A stretch of 64,000 bases of DNA from Ulota crispa (taxonomy: Eukaryota; Streptophyta; Bryopsida; Orthotrichales; Orthotrichaceae). The stretch lies in contig OY987251.1 of NCBI GenBank assembly GCA_963920765.1, forward strand, positions 4,466,501-4,530,500, written 5' to 3'. This document shows positions 1 to 13,200 of this stretch, piece after piece. The notes beneath the pieces were generated by a model that saw nothing but the letters and a program-made list of their open reading frames with translations, did no database searches and was not told the origin of the DNA. The translations under genes were made by a program, and so were the position numbers. Each line of letters opens with the position of its first letter. Within the stretch, counting starts at the first letter, position 1.

Positions 1-1087
1 GGTAATTTTTTCATTTTTTTTTTGAAATCTAATTGTAAGATCTTGCTCTAGACAATATAAGGTACTTAGGAAAAAAAATGAGCTTATTTCAAATGAGGAG
101 TGAGATATTTACATGTGAAGTGAAGATAAAAGTTTTTATTTGTACTCCCCAAAGATTTCAAAAGCCGTTGACTACTCCTATATCAAAAAAATTGCTCTAT
201 GCAAAGTTGCAGTTTATTTTTCCCATGTAGAAGACCAAGTTAGGTATGTGTAGGAGCATTTCCAAATCAATTGGAACTATACAACACATGGGAAAAAATA
301 GTAAGTAAAAAGAAGTAGAGAATGAGTCAAAACACTAAATTGTTAAGAATTTAATTATTAAAATGAAAAACGCAAATTCCAAAGGTTATAATGTTGTGAT
401 AAACAATCTACATCCTTTGGTTTTGTTTTTTTTCCAAAATAATGAAAAGTGAGTAAAATAAAGGACTTCAAAGCTTATTTTAGAGTTTTGCTCATAGGAG
501 CTTACTACCGAGGTTCATACTCATCCTTAGAGCTGGACTACCGCAGCAGTCTCACTTCATGATTTCTTAACTAGTTTCTAGCCTAGATGATATTGCACTC
601 ACCACCCAAGAGAGTACGCTCTGATGTAATTTTTGAGAAAATCTGAAATGGCAAAGAGGACTCCGTCCAAAGTCTCTGGACAAACCGGTTTTTTCCCCGC
701 AAGGGGCTTTTTCAAAGTTTATTTTAGAGTAGAGAATATAGAACTATTAGCAAACAAAAACTCCTCATAACTTTCATCTCATCTATTAGAATTGAATGAT
801 TCAAAGCTCCCCACGTCTATATAAGTCTGAAGAACCTATTTCAGATTTTTATCTGAAAAAAATGAAATTTGTAAAGTAGTTTTTGGCTTCCCGAGGAGCA
901 GCATTTTTCAGATTTTCATGCATAACTTCTTCAATAAATGTTGGAATGAAGAAAAAATTACACTCCCACTTAGATTTTTGAATTCCCCACCTCTAGTAAA
1001 AGTTTCAAAATCACGCAAAGTAGTTTAGCCATACATACATGCCCAAAATCCCATCTGTCCGTCGAAGGGACAAAAGTCCTTCAGGGG
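1..1087 (+). mobile_element. TTAA-flanked repeat element, copy A (left end off the window)
   Basis: This stretch matches the element at 32593-33510 block by block: the segment with the 'aagatctt' motif near 38-50, the 'cccatgtagaagaccaag' stretch near 221-239, and the right end ending in AGGGG directly before TTAA at 1088-1091. By comparison with the intact copy, roughly the first 70-100 bases lie left of the window. It is longer than the 918-bp copy because of extra sequence around 330-720. No transposase frame is visible, so it looks non-autonomous. Confidence 0.6.
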
Positions 1088-1091
1088 TTAA

Positions 1092-1298
1092 GCCATGACC
1101 AACTTTCAACTTTTGATTAGGAGTTGCAAAATCGCATGTGAAGTGGCAATCGGTTCCTTGTCCAATCACCTTTGAAGCGGATCGCAACATATTTGTGTAA
1201 TGTTGTCTGTTTAGGGTTTGGATTGAATGAATCCAGCGGTCGATAATAATTGCAGAGGTGTTTGAAATCGTTGTCGAATTGTTACAGTGGTAGTGGCG
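1092..1298 (+). promoter_or_regulatory. 5' flank of the DNAAF5 gene (presumed promoter and 5' UTR)
   Basis: This is a unique-looking stretch between the right end of a repeat element and the first ATG. I see no convincing TATA box or other motif. The assignment as promoter/5' UTR rests only on position. The transposon end lies about 210 bases upstream of the start codon, so the promoter is either very compact or partly transposon-derived. Confidence 0.35.
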
Positions 1299-4200
1299 AT
1301 GGCGGAGTTGCTCGATGAACTCGGATTCCCGCGGGAAGTCACAAAGAAGGAAGTGGTTTCTGCATTTCTTCAGGTACATTACACTCTTTTCTCATGATTT
1401 TGACCTCTTTCAAGTTGCATTGAATGGAGAACTCCTGGATTTTTGTGATTGCCAGAGTAAGATACGTTTAAGTAAGATATTGTAGATGGAATGTTTGTTT
1501 CCTAGATGCTTGAAGAAGGTCGAGTTGAAGATTTCAATGCATGTCAAGTTGCCAAGTTGTATTGTTCACAAGATATGGTTATAGAATGAAATCAGGTTGT
1601 ATGAGAAATTTTATGTCACTGGAACGATGAGGTCATTTGTTAAGAGATCAAACGATTGTGTCCTTTTTGAAACGAGAATTAGGGTATACAACATGCTCTG
1701 ATCTTTTGACATGTTCTTGCTTTGACACAAATCGTACTGACACTCTTTTCTCATGAGTTGACCTCTTTCAAGTTGCACTGAATGGAGAACGCCTGGCATG
1801 GTAAGGGATTTTTGTGATTGCCAGAGTAAGATACGCTTAAATAAGATATTGTAGATGGAATGTCTATTTCGGTGATGCTTGAAGAAGGCCGAGTTCAAGA
1901 TTTCAATGCATGTCAAGTTGCGATGTTGTATTGTTCACAAGATATGGTTCTAGAACGAATATCAGGTTGTATGAGAAAATATATGTCACTGGAATGATGA
2001 GGTTATTTTGTTAAGAGATCAAACGATTGTATCCTTTTTGAGACGAGAATTAGGATATACAACATGCTCTGATCCTTAACATGTTCTTGCTTTGACACAA
2101 ATCGTACTGACCCTCTTTTTCTCATGAGTTGACCTCTTTCAAGTTGCATTGAATGGAGAACGCCTGGTACGGTAATGGTTTTTTGTGGTTGACAGAGTAA
2201 GGTACGTTTGAATAAGATACTGTAGATGGAATGTCTACTTCCTAGATGCTTGAAGAAGGTCGAGTTCAAGATTTCAATGCATGTCAAGTTGTATCGTTCA
2301 CAGGATATGGTTATAGAATGAAAATCAGGTTGTATGAGAAAATATATGTCTCTGGAATGATGAGGTTATTTGTTAAGAGATCAAATGATTGTATCCTTCT
2401 TGAAAGGAGCTCCCAAGGCCTTGGCCCGTTTCCTAACTCAAGAAGTAGGGTTTCCAACATGCTCTGATCCTTGGCATATTCATGCTTTGACACAAACTGT
2501 CTTCGTAGTGACATGTAAAACTACATTGGCTCCTGCAGACGATTCAAAGGTCCTTGAACTGCCTATCATCGGACGAGCAGAAGCAACGACGACGCGCAAT
2601 CGAAAAAATTCATGTGTGTTTGCTGAAAGATGACGGAGTAGGATCATTGCCTCCAATGGACATCTTGCAGGTATTTAAATACTCCTTCTGTCCCTCTAAA
2701 AACATCCAAAAAGCCTGTTTGTGAAGGGTTAACTGTGTTTTTAGTCTTTGTGCTAGTGACACATGCATTCTAGAATCAATGTACCATCTATCAAATGTAT
2801 GCAAAATCTTCAATTTTGATGTTGCCCACCCAAATTCCATGCAAAAAGTACCATATTTGTGCATGTTGTCAGCTCCTCATTATTGATGATTTAAAGATTA
2901 GTAGCAACAATGGCACCTCGTATGGGCAAGGTCAAGCTTGCTAGGAGAGGAATGCTCTCTAATCGCTTAGCTTGCCCTCATGAGATCATTGAACATGGCA
3001 AACACTTTCTCAGCATTTGAAATCAGCAAAAGGGAGCTTTTTAGTGGTACAAGACAGGTGTTTTTTAGAGGGACAGAGGGAGTACTGGACAACGAGCATA
3101 GCTTTCTCTCATTCGGTAATATGTCCATAGGTGTTTGAATACTGTTGTTAATTCCGGCATGCAGGAAGCGTGGGATGAAGTTATCCTTGAAAAAGTGCTT
3201 CATTGTGTTCGTGATTCGTCTGAGAAGTGCAGAGAGCTTGCCATCCAACTCATTCGGGAAGTGGCTCAGTCACTCACCGAGGTAATGCGACATTCATAAA
3301 GAGGTGTAACTTTTCGCAAACGGTACTGGCAATAACAGATTTTAGACATCAATTTTCGACTACAACACTGTCATAAGCTGTTCAACAGTGCGCTTATTCA
3401 ACAGGACATCCTGCTCATGATTGCAAACAAGGACAATTCCTTTAAGAACATTTATGATCTTTCTGATTTGTTGCAGGTGGACTGTACCTTGAAGGAAACT
3501 GTCCCAGTCATAGAAGAGAGGATGGGTAACACTCAAATGCTTAATGCTTAAACTCTAAACGTTGATTCAAATTCGTGCAGAATAGCGACATTTTTTGTTA
3601 TTTTTCAGGACTCAAGGTGCCAATTGGTAATTGGTATAGTCAGAAGTGTTTCATCTCTGGTGTCTATGTTAATAGCCATTGACAAGCGACAGTTTTCTGG
3701 TTACAATGGTGCAGGACAGCCACCAGTGTTAGAAGGCTCGGAGGAGATACGCTTGCAGCTATACTCATTGTTAATTGATGTTCTGCTCCCAGAGTGCGAG
3801 CTTCGAACATTGCAAAACCTCATTGATCCTCTACACAGGGTTTGAATCTTTTCGATATAGTGTGCACTTACACTACAAGGCTGATGTGGTTGTAGAAGCT
3901 TTCATGCCACCTTTGACTAAATTTGGACTTTCTAAAGTCAATAAGTAAGAGTTCAAAAAACACTTTGGTTTGCAAACAATTGGAGTTACTTGCGAAATAC
4001 TGGAATAAACTCACAGAACATCCAAACGTGTGTCCAAATACAAAGATATGCAGAACTTTGAGAAAATTTATGCAAAACATCCGTCTGTCTCTAATGTTTA
4101 GAGACACAGAAAGTCCTTGATTATATGAATAGTGCATGTATGATGAAATGTGACATTTTCCATATCTGTTATTGATGCTTCGGTTCTTGACTATGTTTGG

Positions 4201-7200
4201 TGATGCCACAGATAGTGGCTGTGACTCTCTTCGATCAGTTTCATGAGGTGCAAAAGAAAGCTTGCAGCGTTCTTGTCACTTTGGCGAACCGGGATCCCGA
4301 AGTTTTTGGAAATAAGACCGGTGTCTTTCTTAGAGGCCTTGTTCCTTGCCTTCGACATGCTCATTCTAGAGTAAGATAAATGCTTTGCTGAAACTGCTAT
4401 TGTGTATATATTGCACACTTTTTGGAATCTGACACAAACATGCATGTATATATATATGTATGTAAACATGTATGCGTGTATATGTATGGTAATTGAATCT
4501 CTGTTAGTCGTTTTGAAGGAAGTGGTATTTAAGCAAGATGAAGATTACAAGTGCTTTGGAGTGACCATTATGGTTCAAATCTGTAATGCTATCTTCGGAT
4601 TTGTGCTGTTGTTTTGATCACATTGTAAATTTTTGTAACAGGTGAGAATTGCAGTATTTCAAGCGATTGATGCCATGATGCAATGCGGGCTTACGAAGAG
4701 TTTAGTAGCGCAGCAGCTAGCTCCTGGAACTAAGTCCTTGGCATTTGACCATAACGCTGCTGTCAGAGAGGTGAGTGGTCCTTCATTCGAATCTGGCGTT
4801 AGATTTTCAACGACATTCCCAAGAGGATTCTATCCATGGCTAGAGTTTTTTCAGCATATAATCTCGTTTTTTAAATCGTTTAGGTTCAATTACCGTACTT
4901 GCCCCGCAGCTTCAACACTCGAATGCCAAAATACTTGAAGTCTTAGGTGCCACTTGGGATAATCCTTACTATTAGATTATTTGGAAATGACAAGAAATAT
5001 GTATGTAATAAAAGAATTATTCCGGAATTGGGATTTAGGACTGCTTGTTAATTTTCTTGATCGGAGGTACAATGTTGTATTAGGGTTAATGTTGTTGATG
5101 AAGATTGGTATTTATTGACTTGGTAAATTTTTCTGCTTGCAGCTCTTCTTTTCCAGTGTTGGTAACTGGCTCAACTTCAAATTGAACACGATGACCGACG
5201 AAGAAATTCAGCAATGCGTCGTCTCTGGAAAAACTCCGCGCTTCCACCTTGCTGAACTCCTTCCTCTTCTCTTGCTGGGTATAACAGATGACTGCATTGA
5301 CATAGCCACATTGGCTTATGAAAGACTGGAAGGCATTGGCGAACTTTATAAGAAACTCATTGACCACTTAGATACAAGATCTACGCATGTATGTGTAGAT
5401 ATGACTTGGGTGTATTCTTGAATGCATATGTTGGCACAGTCCTAGTTACGTATTTTTTGGGTATTTCGAGTAGAATTGTTGTATTTCTTTCTGGAGGTAT
5501 GAATGAATCTGACGGAAAGTAGTATAATGATAAAGTCGTGATCAGGGACATGGAGGCCAACGCTTTCGAACTGCTGAAGAGGATGCCAAAGTTATGGAAA
5601 AAGTAATGGAAGAAGAAAGGAAATGTCAAGAGAAGTATGAACGTGAGCTGCGAGAAGCAGAGGAGCAACGAAGGGTGCAGAGACAGACTGAAGCTGGAGA
5701 ATCCTCCGGAAATGATTCAACCATAGAGGAAGGTAAACCAGTCCAGGAACACTCTTACCGCAAATGGTGTCCATCACTTAAAATATTAAGTCCATTGTCT
5801 TCTAAACATTTGATCAAGCTTAGATACAAGGTGAAATATCAAAAGTGCACTAGAAGTTACATAAATGACGCTACAATGCTGCACATGTAAATCTTCAATC
5901 TTTCTTTTGCAAAAATCCATGCCTCAGGATCACTCTCCTCTAATTCTTGCTGTTTCATACTGAGTCTTTTCTTCAGAAACTGCTCGAGAACCCTCTCTTT
6001 ATCAATCGTTGAAAGCTCAAACCAGTTCAATGGAAGAAGAACTGAACAAGGCAGTTTTGTCAGCGGAGAAGGTGCTTGACACTGATTTGCGGCTGTCGAA
6101 TGGACCTGATAAAGAGTCTCATGATTCTGATAAAGTGCCACTTGTCTCTGATAAAGAGGCTTGTGATTCTGATAAAGTGCCACTTGCCTCTGATAAAGAA
6201 TCGCTGGATCCTGATAAGGACGAATTGCCTCATGCTGAACCTGAAGAAAGCAGTAAGAAGGAGAGTTGTATCTCAGTCTCGCCAGTGCTGGAAGAATCTG
6301 CATGTAAACTTAAACATGAGGACACTACTTCTGAAAATAACGATCTTGGAACTGGGATTCAGGAAAATAAGGAGGAAAACTTTACCATAGAAGAAAGAAG
6401 TGGCGCTAGTGGTTTACATATCTTAACCAACCAGGCAGAGGAAGAGAGTAGCAATAAACTTACGTTGATTCCATCTCAGAAGAAGGATACGAGTGAGATT
6501 ACGGATGAGGGAGCGGTTAAGAAACTGGACACTGGCGAGGCAGGCGTTGAGACTCTGCAGCTGCCAAAGCCTTGGAAAGGAAGAGCTAATGCTGGGTGTC
6601 GGCTCATGGTTGAGGTAGGTATTCCCATTCAACCACTACTAGAGTTTAAGAAGTTTTGCAATGCATTTAAAAAACTTTCCTTCAGCTAAATAAAGTTTCA
6701 GTACAAACGTAAACAGCGTTTTGACGGAGGCATGAGCAACTTTTGTCTCACCTTTGGGAACATAACATTTGATATAAACATATCTTTTTGTCAAACTTTG
6801 AAACCACTTGAGCAACGTTCTAGGTTTTGCAAAAGGCTATGGGTGAGTTCTCAGTAGTTGCAAGTGTGTTGAGTTTGAAGGACTATGTAAAACAACTGCA
6901 CCAAGTTTCAAACAAGGGAAAGTTTTATAGGTTGGAGGATGTTGTTTGCGTTGTTTTAAGCATATTAACCAATGTGTAGAAGTGCGCTGTCATTGGAGAC
7001 TGCTCAATAGAGCTGTGGAGAGATCACAGAAGCCAAAACATTTGATATCAAAGTTTTAGTATTATGTATCAGTTTCTTTATGTAATCACTGAAAGTGGGA
7101 GGTTGTAAACCACTAATGAAGAGACTGAACAATCCATATCCATTCAAAGATAAAAAACGTTTAGCCAAGTCATGCTTACTCTCAACTTGCTAAATAAGGG

Positions 7201-10200
7201 TCATTCAGATGTATGAATATATGAGTTTGTTGTTGGTAATAGGGATTGGGATATGGGATCACATCTCGAATGGTTTTAATATGCTCTACCTTGATGTGTG
7301 CTCTACCAAATGTTTGCCAAAATCTCCTGACATTTTTGCCATGTTTTATGTTTAACTTTGTGTTTGGGTTATTTTGACTTTGTCTCTTGAAATCTATATT
7401 TTTAACTACAACCAAATGTTCTGATGAGCATTATTTAGCGCATGTGTGTGGCTTAGATATAGTCTAAGTATGTATTTTGAATTTACCAGCTTGTCACTTG
7501 TAGTAAGAGATGTTAACTACACCTAAAATCTTAAAATTTCTGAAAGATTTCCCAAGCCCGACTCTGCTGCACTTGTATTGCTGACAGGCTTTCTTGAGAC
7601 CAATGATAGAACCAGCTCTTAGAGAGCTTAAGCAATGGACCGCTCCAACTCGATTAAGCGCAGCTCGGTTTCTTCACACACTCATGGTTTGTAATCTTTC
7701 TCTTGATGCCATATTTATGATAAAGTTTCTTCTCATTTCTCCTTCAATTCCTTACTTCTTTGTGGGTTTATAGATACTTGCAGAGAGACTTGCCAAGGAC
7801 AACCTTGATATTCTGATTCCAGCATTTTTCAGGTTTTCTCTTCTACTCCTTGAAACCTCTTGTGCATTGAATTTTTGTGTTTCAAATAGTCAAAATTGCG
7901 CTCTGCTTTGGAATATGCTAAGTTTTCTTGCATAGTTTTCTAGATCTACAATATGAAAACGGAAAAAAAACTCTGATGTGCCACACTTGAGTGCATGAGC
8001 AGTACACCGTGTAGTTGATGTAATGAATAACTAATAATAGGTCCATTTTACCACAAAGTGATTGCTTTTAATGCAAGCAATATTTATAAAAATTATGTTT
8101 ACAATCTTTATAAATTACTTGCCATGTGAACCAAAGATGGTGATGAGTCAGTGCAGAGCAGTAGGAGATGATGAAGTGAAGGTTGCAAAGCGAGTTGTTG
8201 CTACTATTCATATTATAGGGTTTCATGTGCCTCCAAGCAAGTGGTTGCCTTTGGTTCTAAAGCCTCTAGATAACAAAGAAACAAGTCAAGCGCAGGTACT
8301 GCAAATAGACAATTTCATGTTTTCAATATAACCCTTCATTCAAACCTATTAACCTTCATTTGGTTTAATTCAGCATTAGATATATATTATCCTTATTATT
8401 CTAGCAAAGTCCACTTCCGCTATTCTTTGAAACATAGTCTTATGTAAACTCTCTTACTTAATTCCTTTTTTTCATCATTATCTCAAGAAGAATTTCCTAG
8501 GAGTTGTTTGGTGATTAATCTCGTTAACAATTTTGTACCTTTTATTTTTGACAGAGAGCAAATATTCTAAGTGTTGCTGCTGCATTTTTGTATGGCACAC
8601 CCCGTAAAGCAATGGCGGAGAAGCATGTTGTGAAGGTTTGCTACTAGGCAACTTATCAATAGTAATCTAGTGATTACAAATTCATTCAAATATCTTTGAA
8701 TTTTGAATTTGATTTGCTGGGGTCCTTTTTTAGTGGAAAACAATTTACTCGTTTAAGGTTTGCAATTGTCTTCCTTCCTTTGTCACTACTGGTGTGTTGA
8801 ACTCTCAGTATGGATTGTGAATAACCATGTGAGTCTTTCCATGCACAGATCTGTGATAAGCTTTACAAAAATGAAGTTTGCTGCAGTAACCATCATGTTC
8901 TTCAAAATCAGGTAGGTAGATCCCAGTTATTTGCAGAAACTTGTGTATAGTCGTAGTTTAATACCAAAAGTGAAATGTATATTTCACTTTTTTGTGAGGA
9001 GATGCTTTGTCTGCCAGCCTACTCAAATTCAATAATCTGATCAGGTCGTGGCCCATTGGATTTCCCGTTTCAACTTGCACCAGTTATCTTTCAGGCCTTA
9101 AACAATCTAACTCCACAGATTAAAAAACAGGGTCATGCCCACCAGATATTAGTCTGCCATGGAAATTTTGTCATCGAATTTTTGCGATTGGTTGGTTTGA
9201 CTCAGCCATGGATACACACCACAACTACCCTCTCTCATGTGGACAAAACTAGGATGTTGTCCAGGCTGGGATTCTACCACCAGATTTTGTAAATTGTTAC
9301 TTGTCCTTGATGGTAATGGCTATAGCAGAGCCCCATTTGGATAATTTTCTTGCTGATGTTCAAAATTTTCTCCAAATGCTTACCAATCCTGAAATCTAGC
9401 TGACGTTGGCTATGAGATAATGCCGAGTTTTACTATTTGATGAATCAAATTTGTCATGCTGCAGATTCTTCCAGTGATGACCAGTATAATTCAGGTTGCT
9501 GGAACATTATGCAAATCTTCATCCTTCAAGATCTTTGTTTTGCTTCTTTGGGTGAGCCCCATGTATTATCCTCATATTCAGCACTCACTAGGCATTTAAA
9601 AATATGAGTGTATATGCTTGTATATATGTTTACATATATATCTTCACATACATGTTTGTGTTTCTTTCGTTTGCCTAATTCCAATCAAATTTCAGGCTTT
9701 TACCTAATTTTTGAAAGTCTACTCATAGTTCATTCTTCTTGTTTTTGGTTTGGACATCATTGATTTGGTATGAGTTAATGCACCTTCAAATTTCACCAAT
9801 TTCATCATTATGATTCAATTTCATAGTTGTCATTGTGAAAGAATCATATACCCTTTTGTTTATTCCCTTATAATCACTTGAACTCTCATACAAGTCCATC
9901 TATGTAAAATAAATTGGGCGTTGCAGCTTGAAAGCGTTGAAGAGAATGCAGAACTCCAGAGGAAATCTGGTCAAGCTCTGGAAGATCTTGCGCAAGCATT
10001 AGGAATGGAATCAGCAAGAGAGCTTTATTCGCAGCATATTCAAAGCTTTTTGGACATCTTTACTATGGGCCATGAAGGATGGTCTTCAAGCTTGCAAGGA
10101 AGGCTTATATTTCAAACTTTCATGGGCAATGCCAATGATATTGTGAGTAACTCAATTCAATCAAAACCTAATTTTTTGTACTAACAATATTGGTTCTCAC

Positions 10201-13200
10201 CATCCCCATGTGTTTTGCAACTTGTTCTCTTAAAGCTGCATCTTCAACCTCAGCTACTTGTGTAACAATGGTTTCCGTTGATTCCGTAGTTCATTAGAAT
10301 TGAAAACCAATTAAACCCTTGGCCTTCAATCAATTCCTTTTGCCAAGGTCACCTTTTAGAACTTGTCATTAAATTCTCGGAAGCTGATTAAGATTTAAAC
10401 AAACATGTGAATCTCAAATAGAGAAAGGGATGTTACTGCAGCCTCACTTCCTTGAAGTTCCGTATTGCACAATCATGTTGTTATTCATGGTTTTATATGA
10501 TATCTTTGTTCTCAAATTCCTTTATCTTTGTCTTTCCAGAGGCCATTTAGTCATACAATTTGAGCAATTGCAACTGTCTATACATTTTAAGTACCATAAT
10601 GTCCTAAGTTAACCTTGAGATCTCTTCCGCTTTTGTAGATGGGCCCTCATCTTGAGTCACTCATGCCGTTCTTCAACAAATGCTTGGAAAGCGACCAAGA
10701 CCCTGCTCTTTGTGTTAGTTCTTTGCAGGTATGTGCATCTGTTTGCAGACCTTGAACTATCACTAGAAGAAAAATGGCAATAAATGACTAGGTCACAACA
10801 ACTGAACAACTATACAACAACTATGCAACAACTATAAAATGACTCAATTACAGTTGTGCAATTGTTTTACAGTTGTTGTGACCTAGTCATTCATTGCATG
10901 TTCTAATATATTTGCATGTTGCTTACATCACTTGTGATTCATTTGGTTTTCTCTCTAATTCTGTTCCGAAAAGTAACTTCAATTTTTGTCCATGAACTGG
11001 CGTACATTGAGATTTTGTACTTCAATTTTGATCAAATTGGATATATTCTAAATAAAATTTGGGACGTTAATTGGTACTTTTGGCAGTGTGAATTTTTTTA
11101 GTCAACGTACTCTTGTGCCCAAATAATACACCAAGCTATCTTTAGGGATTTGTCAAGGTTTGGGTCATGTTTGTGCTCCATTGAAGTTGTTCCACGGCAC
11201 CATAAGATCCATGCAATGGTGGTGCAATAAACTACATTTCTTATTGAATACTTCAATTTTGATCAAATATTGCATTTCTGTTTGTTCGTGGTGGTCCCAC
11301 ATTACAAGGGCAACCTTTCATTCTAGTCCGGACTGGCTAAACTCAACATAACAAACAAGTTTGTAGTGTAAAATTGTTTGATGTTTCTAGGTTTTCCAAT
11401 TCCAGACTAGAATGGATTTTTACTTTAAAAGATAGCAATCCAAGAATTACATATTCGTACTTTGCTGCACCTGACTGTCACCTAAGTTTCTTGTATGACA
11501 GTATTGAGTCACACAAAAAATATATTTAATTTGGTGATTTCTGTTGCTGCAGCTCCTGGACAAGTTGTTTGAGAAGCAAGAGCTGAAATCATCATGGACT
11601 CCTCTTGCTAAGGATGTTCTTTGCACACTACTGATTCCATGTGCTATTGGGCATGCAAGCAAGGTAGGAAATATCTATTGAGGGCGTGCAAATGTCTTAT
11701 ATGCCTAATTTTTGACTAATTTTGGTACCTAAGTTTATCAAAAAAAAAAAAAAAAGAGATAATAAGTATTACACCCAAAATCATTGTCAAAACATCTTGA
11801 GAGAATATTATTTCACTTGATTCATTGCAACCCGCCCTAATCCTAGGCACATAATTCAAATGGAATTTGAAAAGAGTTGGGGTTTGCTTTCAAGAACCTT
11901 TCTTCTTTTGTTTTTGTTTTTCGGAGGGTGTGCTGCATGGGGGACTTTGAATTGTGTATGTCCTCAAATCAAATTGTAAGTGGTGGTTGTTCAAGTGTTT
12001 GTGTGGAGCAAAGGCTGCGTGTGGAAAGAGGTTTAGGAGGGTAGATTCAAGGATATAAAGTCAACAACCACAAAGGATTTCTTGTTGGTTGTTACCGGAG
12101 GACAGCCAATGGTACTAGTTGCAATAGTTTTGAGTTACAAGTTTGGTTTGTCTCAGTATAAGCCTAGCAGATTGTAGTGGGCCAACCCTAAATTGAAGAA
12201 TTGCATCCACGTTCACAAATGGGAAGACTTGAACCCTTACACAACCAACGGCTTACAATTCAAGCAAGAACACGATTAAAAGTTTCCAACGCAGCACACC
12301 CTCCTTCAAAAAATCATCAGTGAAGAATGGCTCTTGACAGCAAATCTCAGCCCCCTTCAATGAACATGCCAAATCAAAACCCTAAACCAAGTACCACCAC
12401 AAATGTAAAAACTTGAATCTGTATAGTAAATTGCTTGCAATTCAAGCACAAACACAAATCAGATTCCCTTCAAGCAAAGCACAAAGTAGATTCCCTTCAA
12501 GCAAAGCACAAAGTAGATTCCCTTCAAGCAAAGCACAAATCAGATTCCCTAATGCAGTATACCTTCTTTCAAAAAAGCATTTGTGAAAAAGGACTCTTGG
12601 TAGCAACAAATAAAAAAGCATATAGAACAAAAACAATGAATCCTTATGCCTCTTTCATTATAAACTTTGTGCTTGTTAGAGTTGGTTGTTTCAGGGAGAA
12701 GCTGCTGTACAATATGGTGCAATGGTGGCAATAGGAACATTTCTCAAACGAGACCTATGTAGTCAGGTTCTTTGCTTCAACTTCCACCTCAACATTTTAT
12801 GTCACATTTTTGAATTTTTTTGCTTTCAGACAATAAATGGATTGATGAAACACAATGGCTTAACCCCTAAATGCCTGAGGCCTTTTTTTGGCTTTTAGGA
12901 ATTTGCTTCAAATTGAACAAAAAGGCAACATATCAAGTTCTTTCAAATTGTAGCCATACAAATTCAAACTAGATATGTTAGAGGTCACACGGGAAAAGAA
13001 AACACAATAATATCACTTATGGATTGAAAGATTATAATGTTTGATCATGAGGGTGTTGAAACTACAAAAATGACTTGAAGCCTTTGAATCATTTTTTCAC
13101 ATGTTGGATCTTAAAAAACGACCATCAAAATAATATGAGGTTAAAGGAAATAACATACATAACCCCAATCACTTTATAGCTTTTTAAAATCTCTTCTACA

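Noticed and set aside
2246-2467. Open frame in the third unit of the intron 1 repeat as a possible exon
   Set aside because: It does not splice in phase with exons 1 and 2, and its sequence is shared with the other non-coding repeat units. Exon 1 joins exon 2 directly in frame.
3624-3712. Upstream extension of DNAAF5 exon 5 (open from 3624)
   Set aside because: Using the acceptor at 3609 breaks the frame relative to exon 4. The acceptor just before 3715 restores phase and gives a family-like join between exons 4 and 5.
10981-11351. Open frames in DNAAF5 intron 18 as extra exons
   Set aside because: They have no phase-compatible splice sites with exons 18 and 19, which already join in frame.
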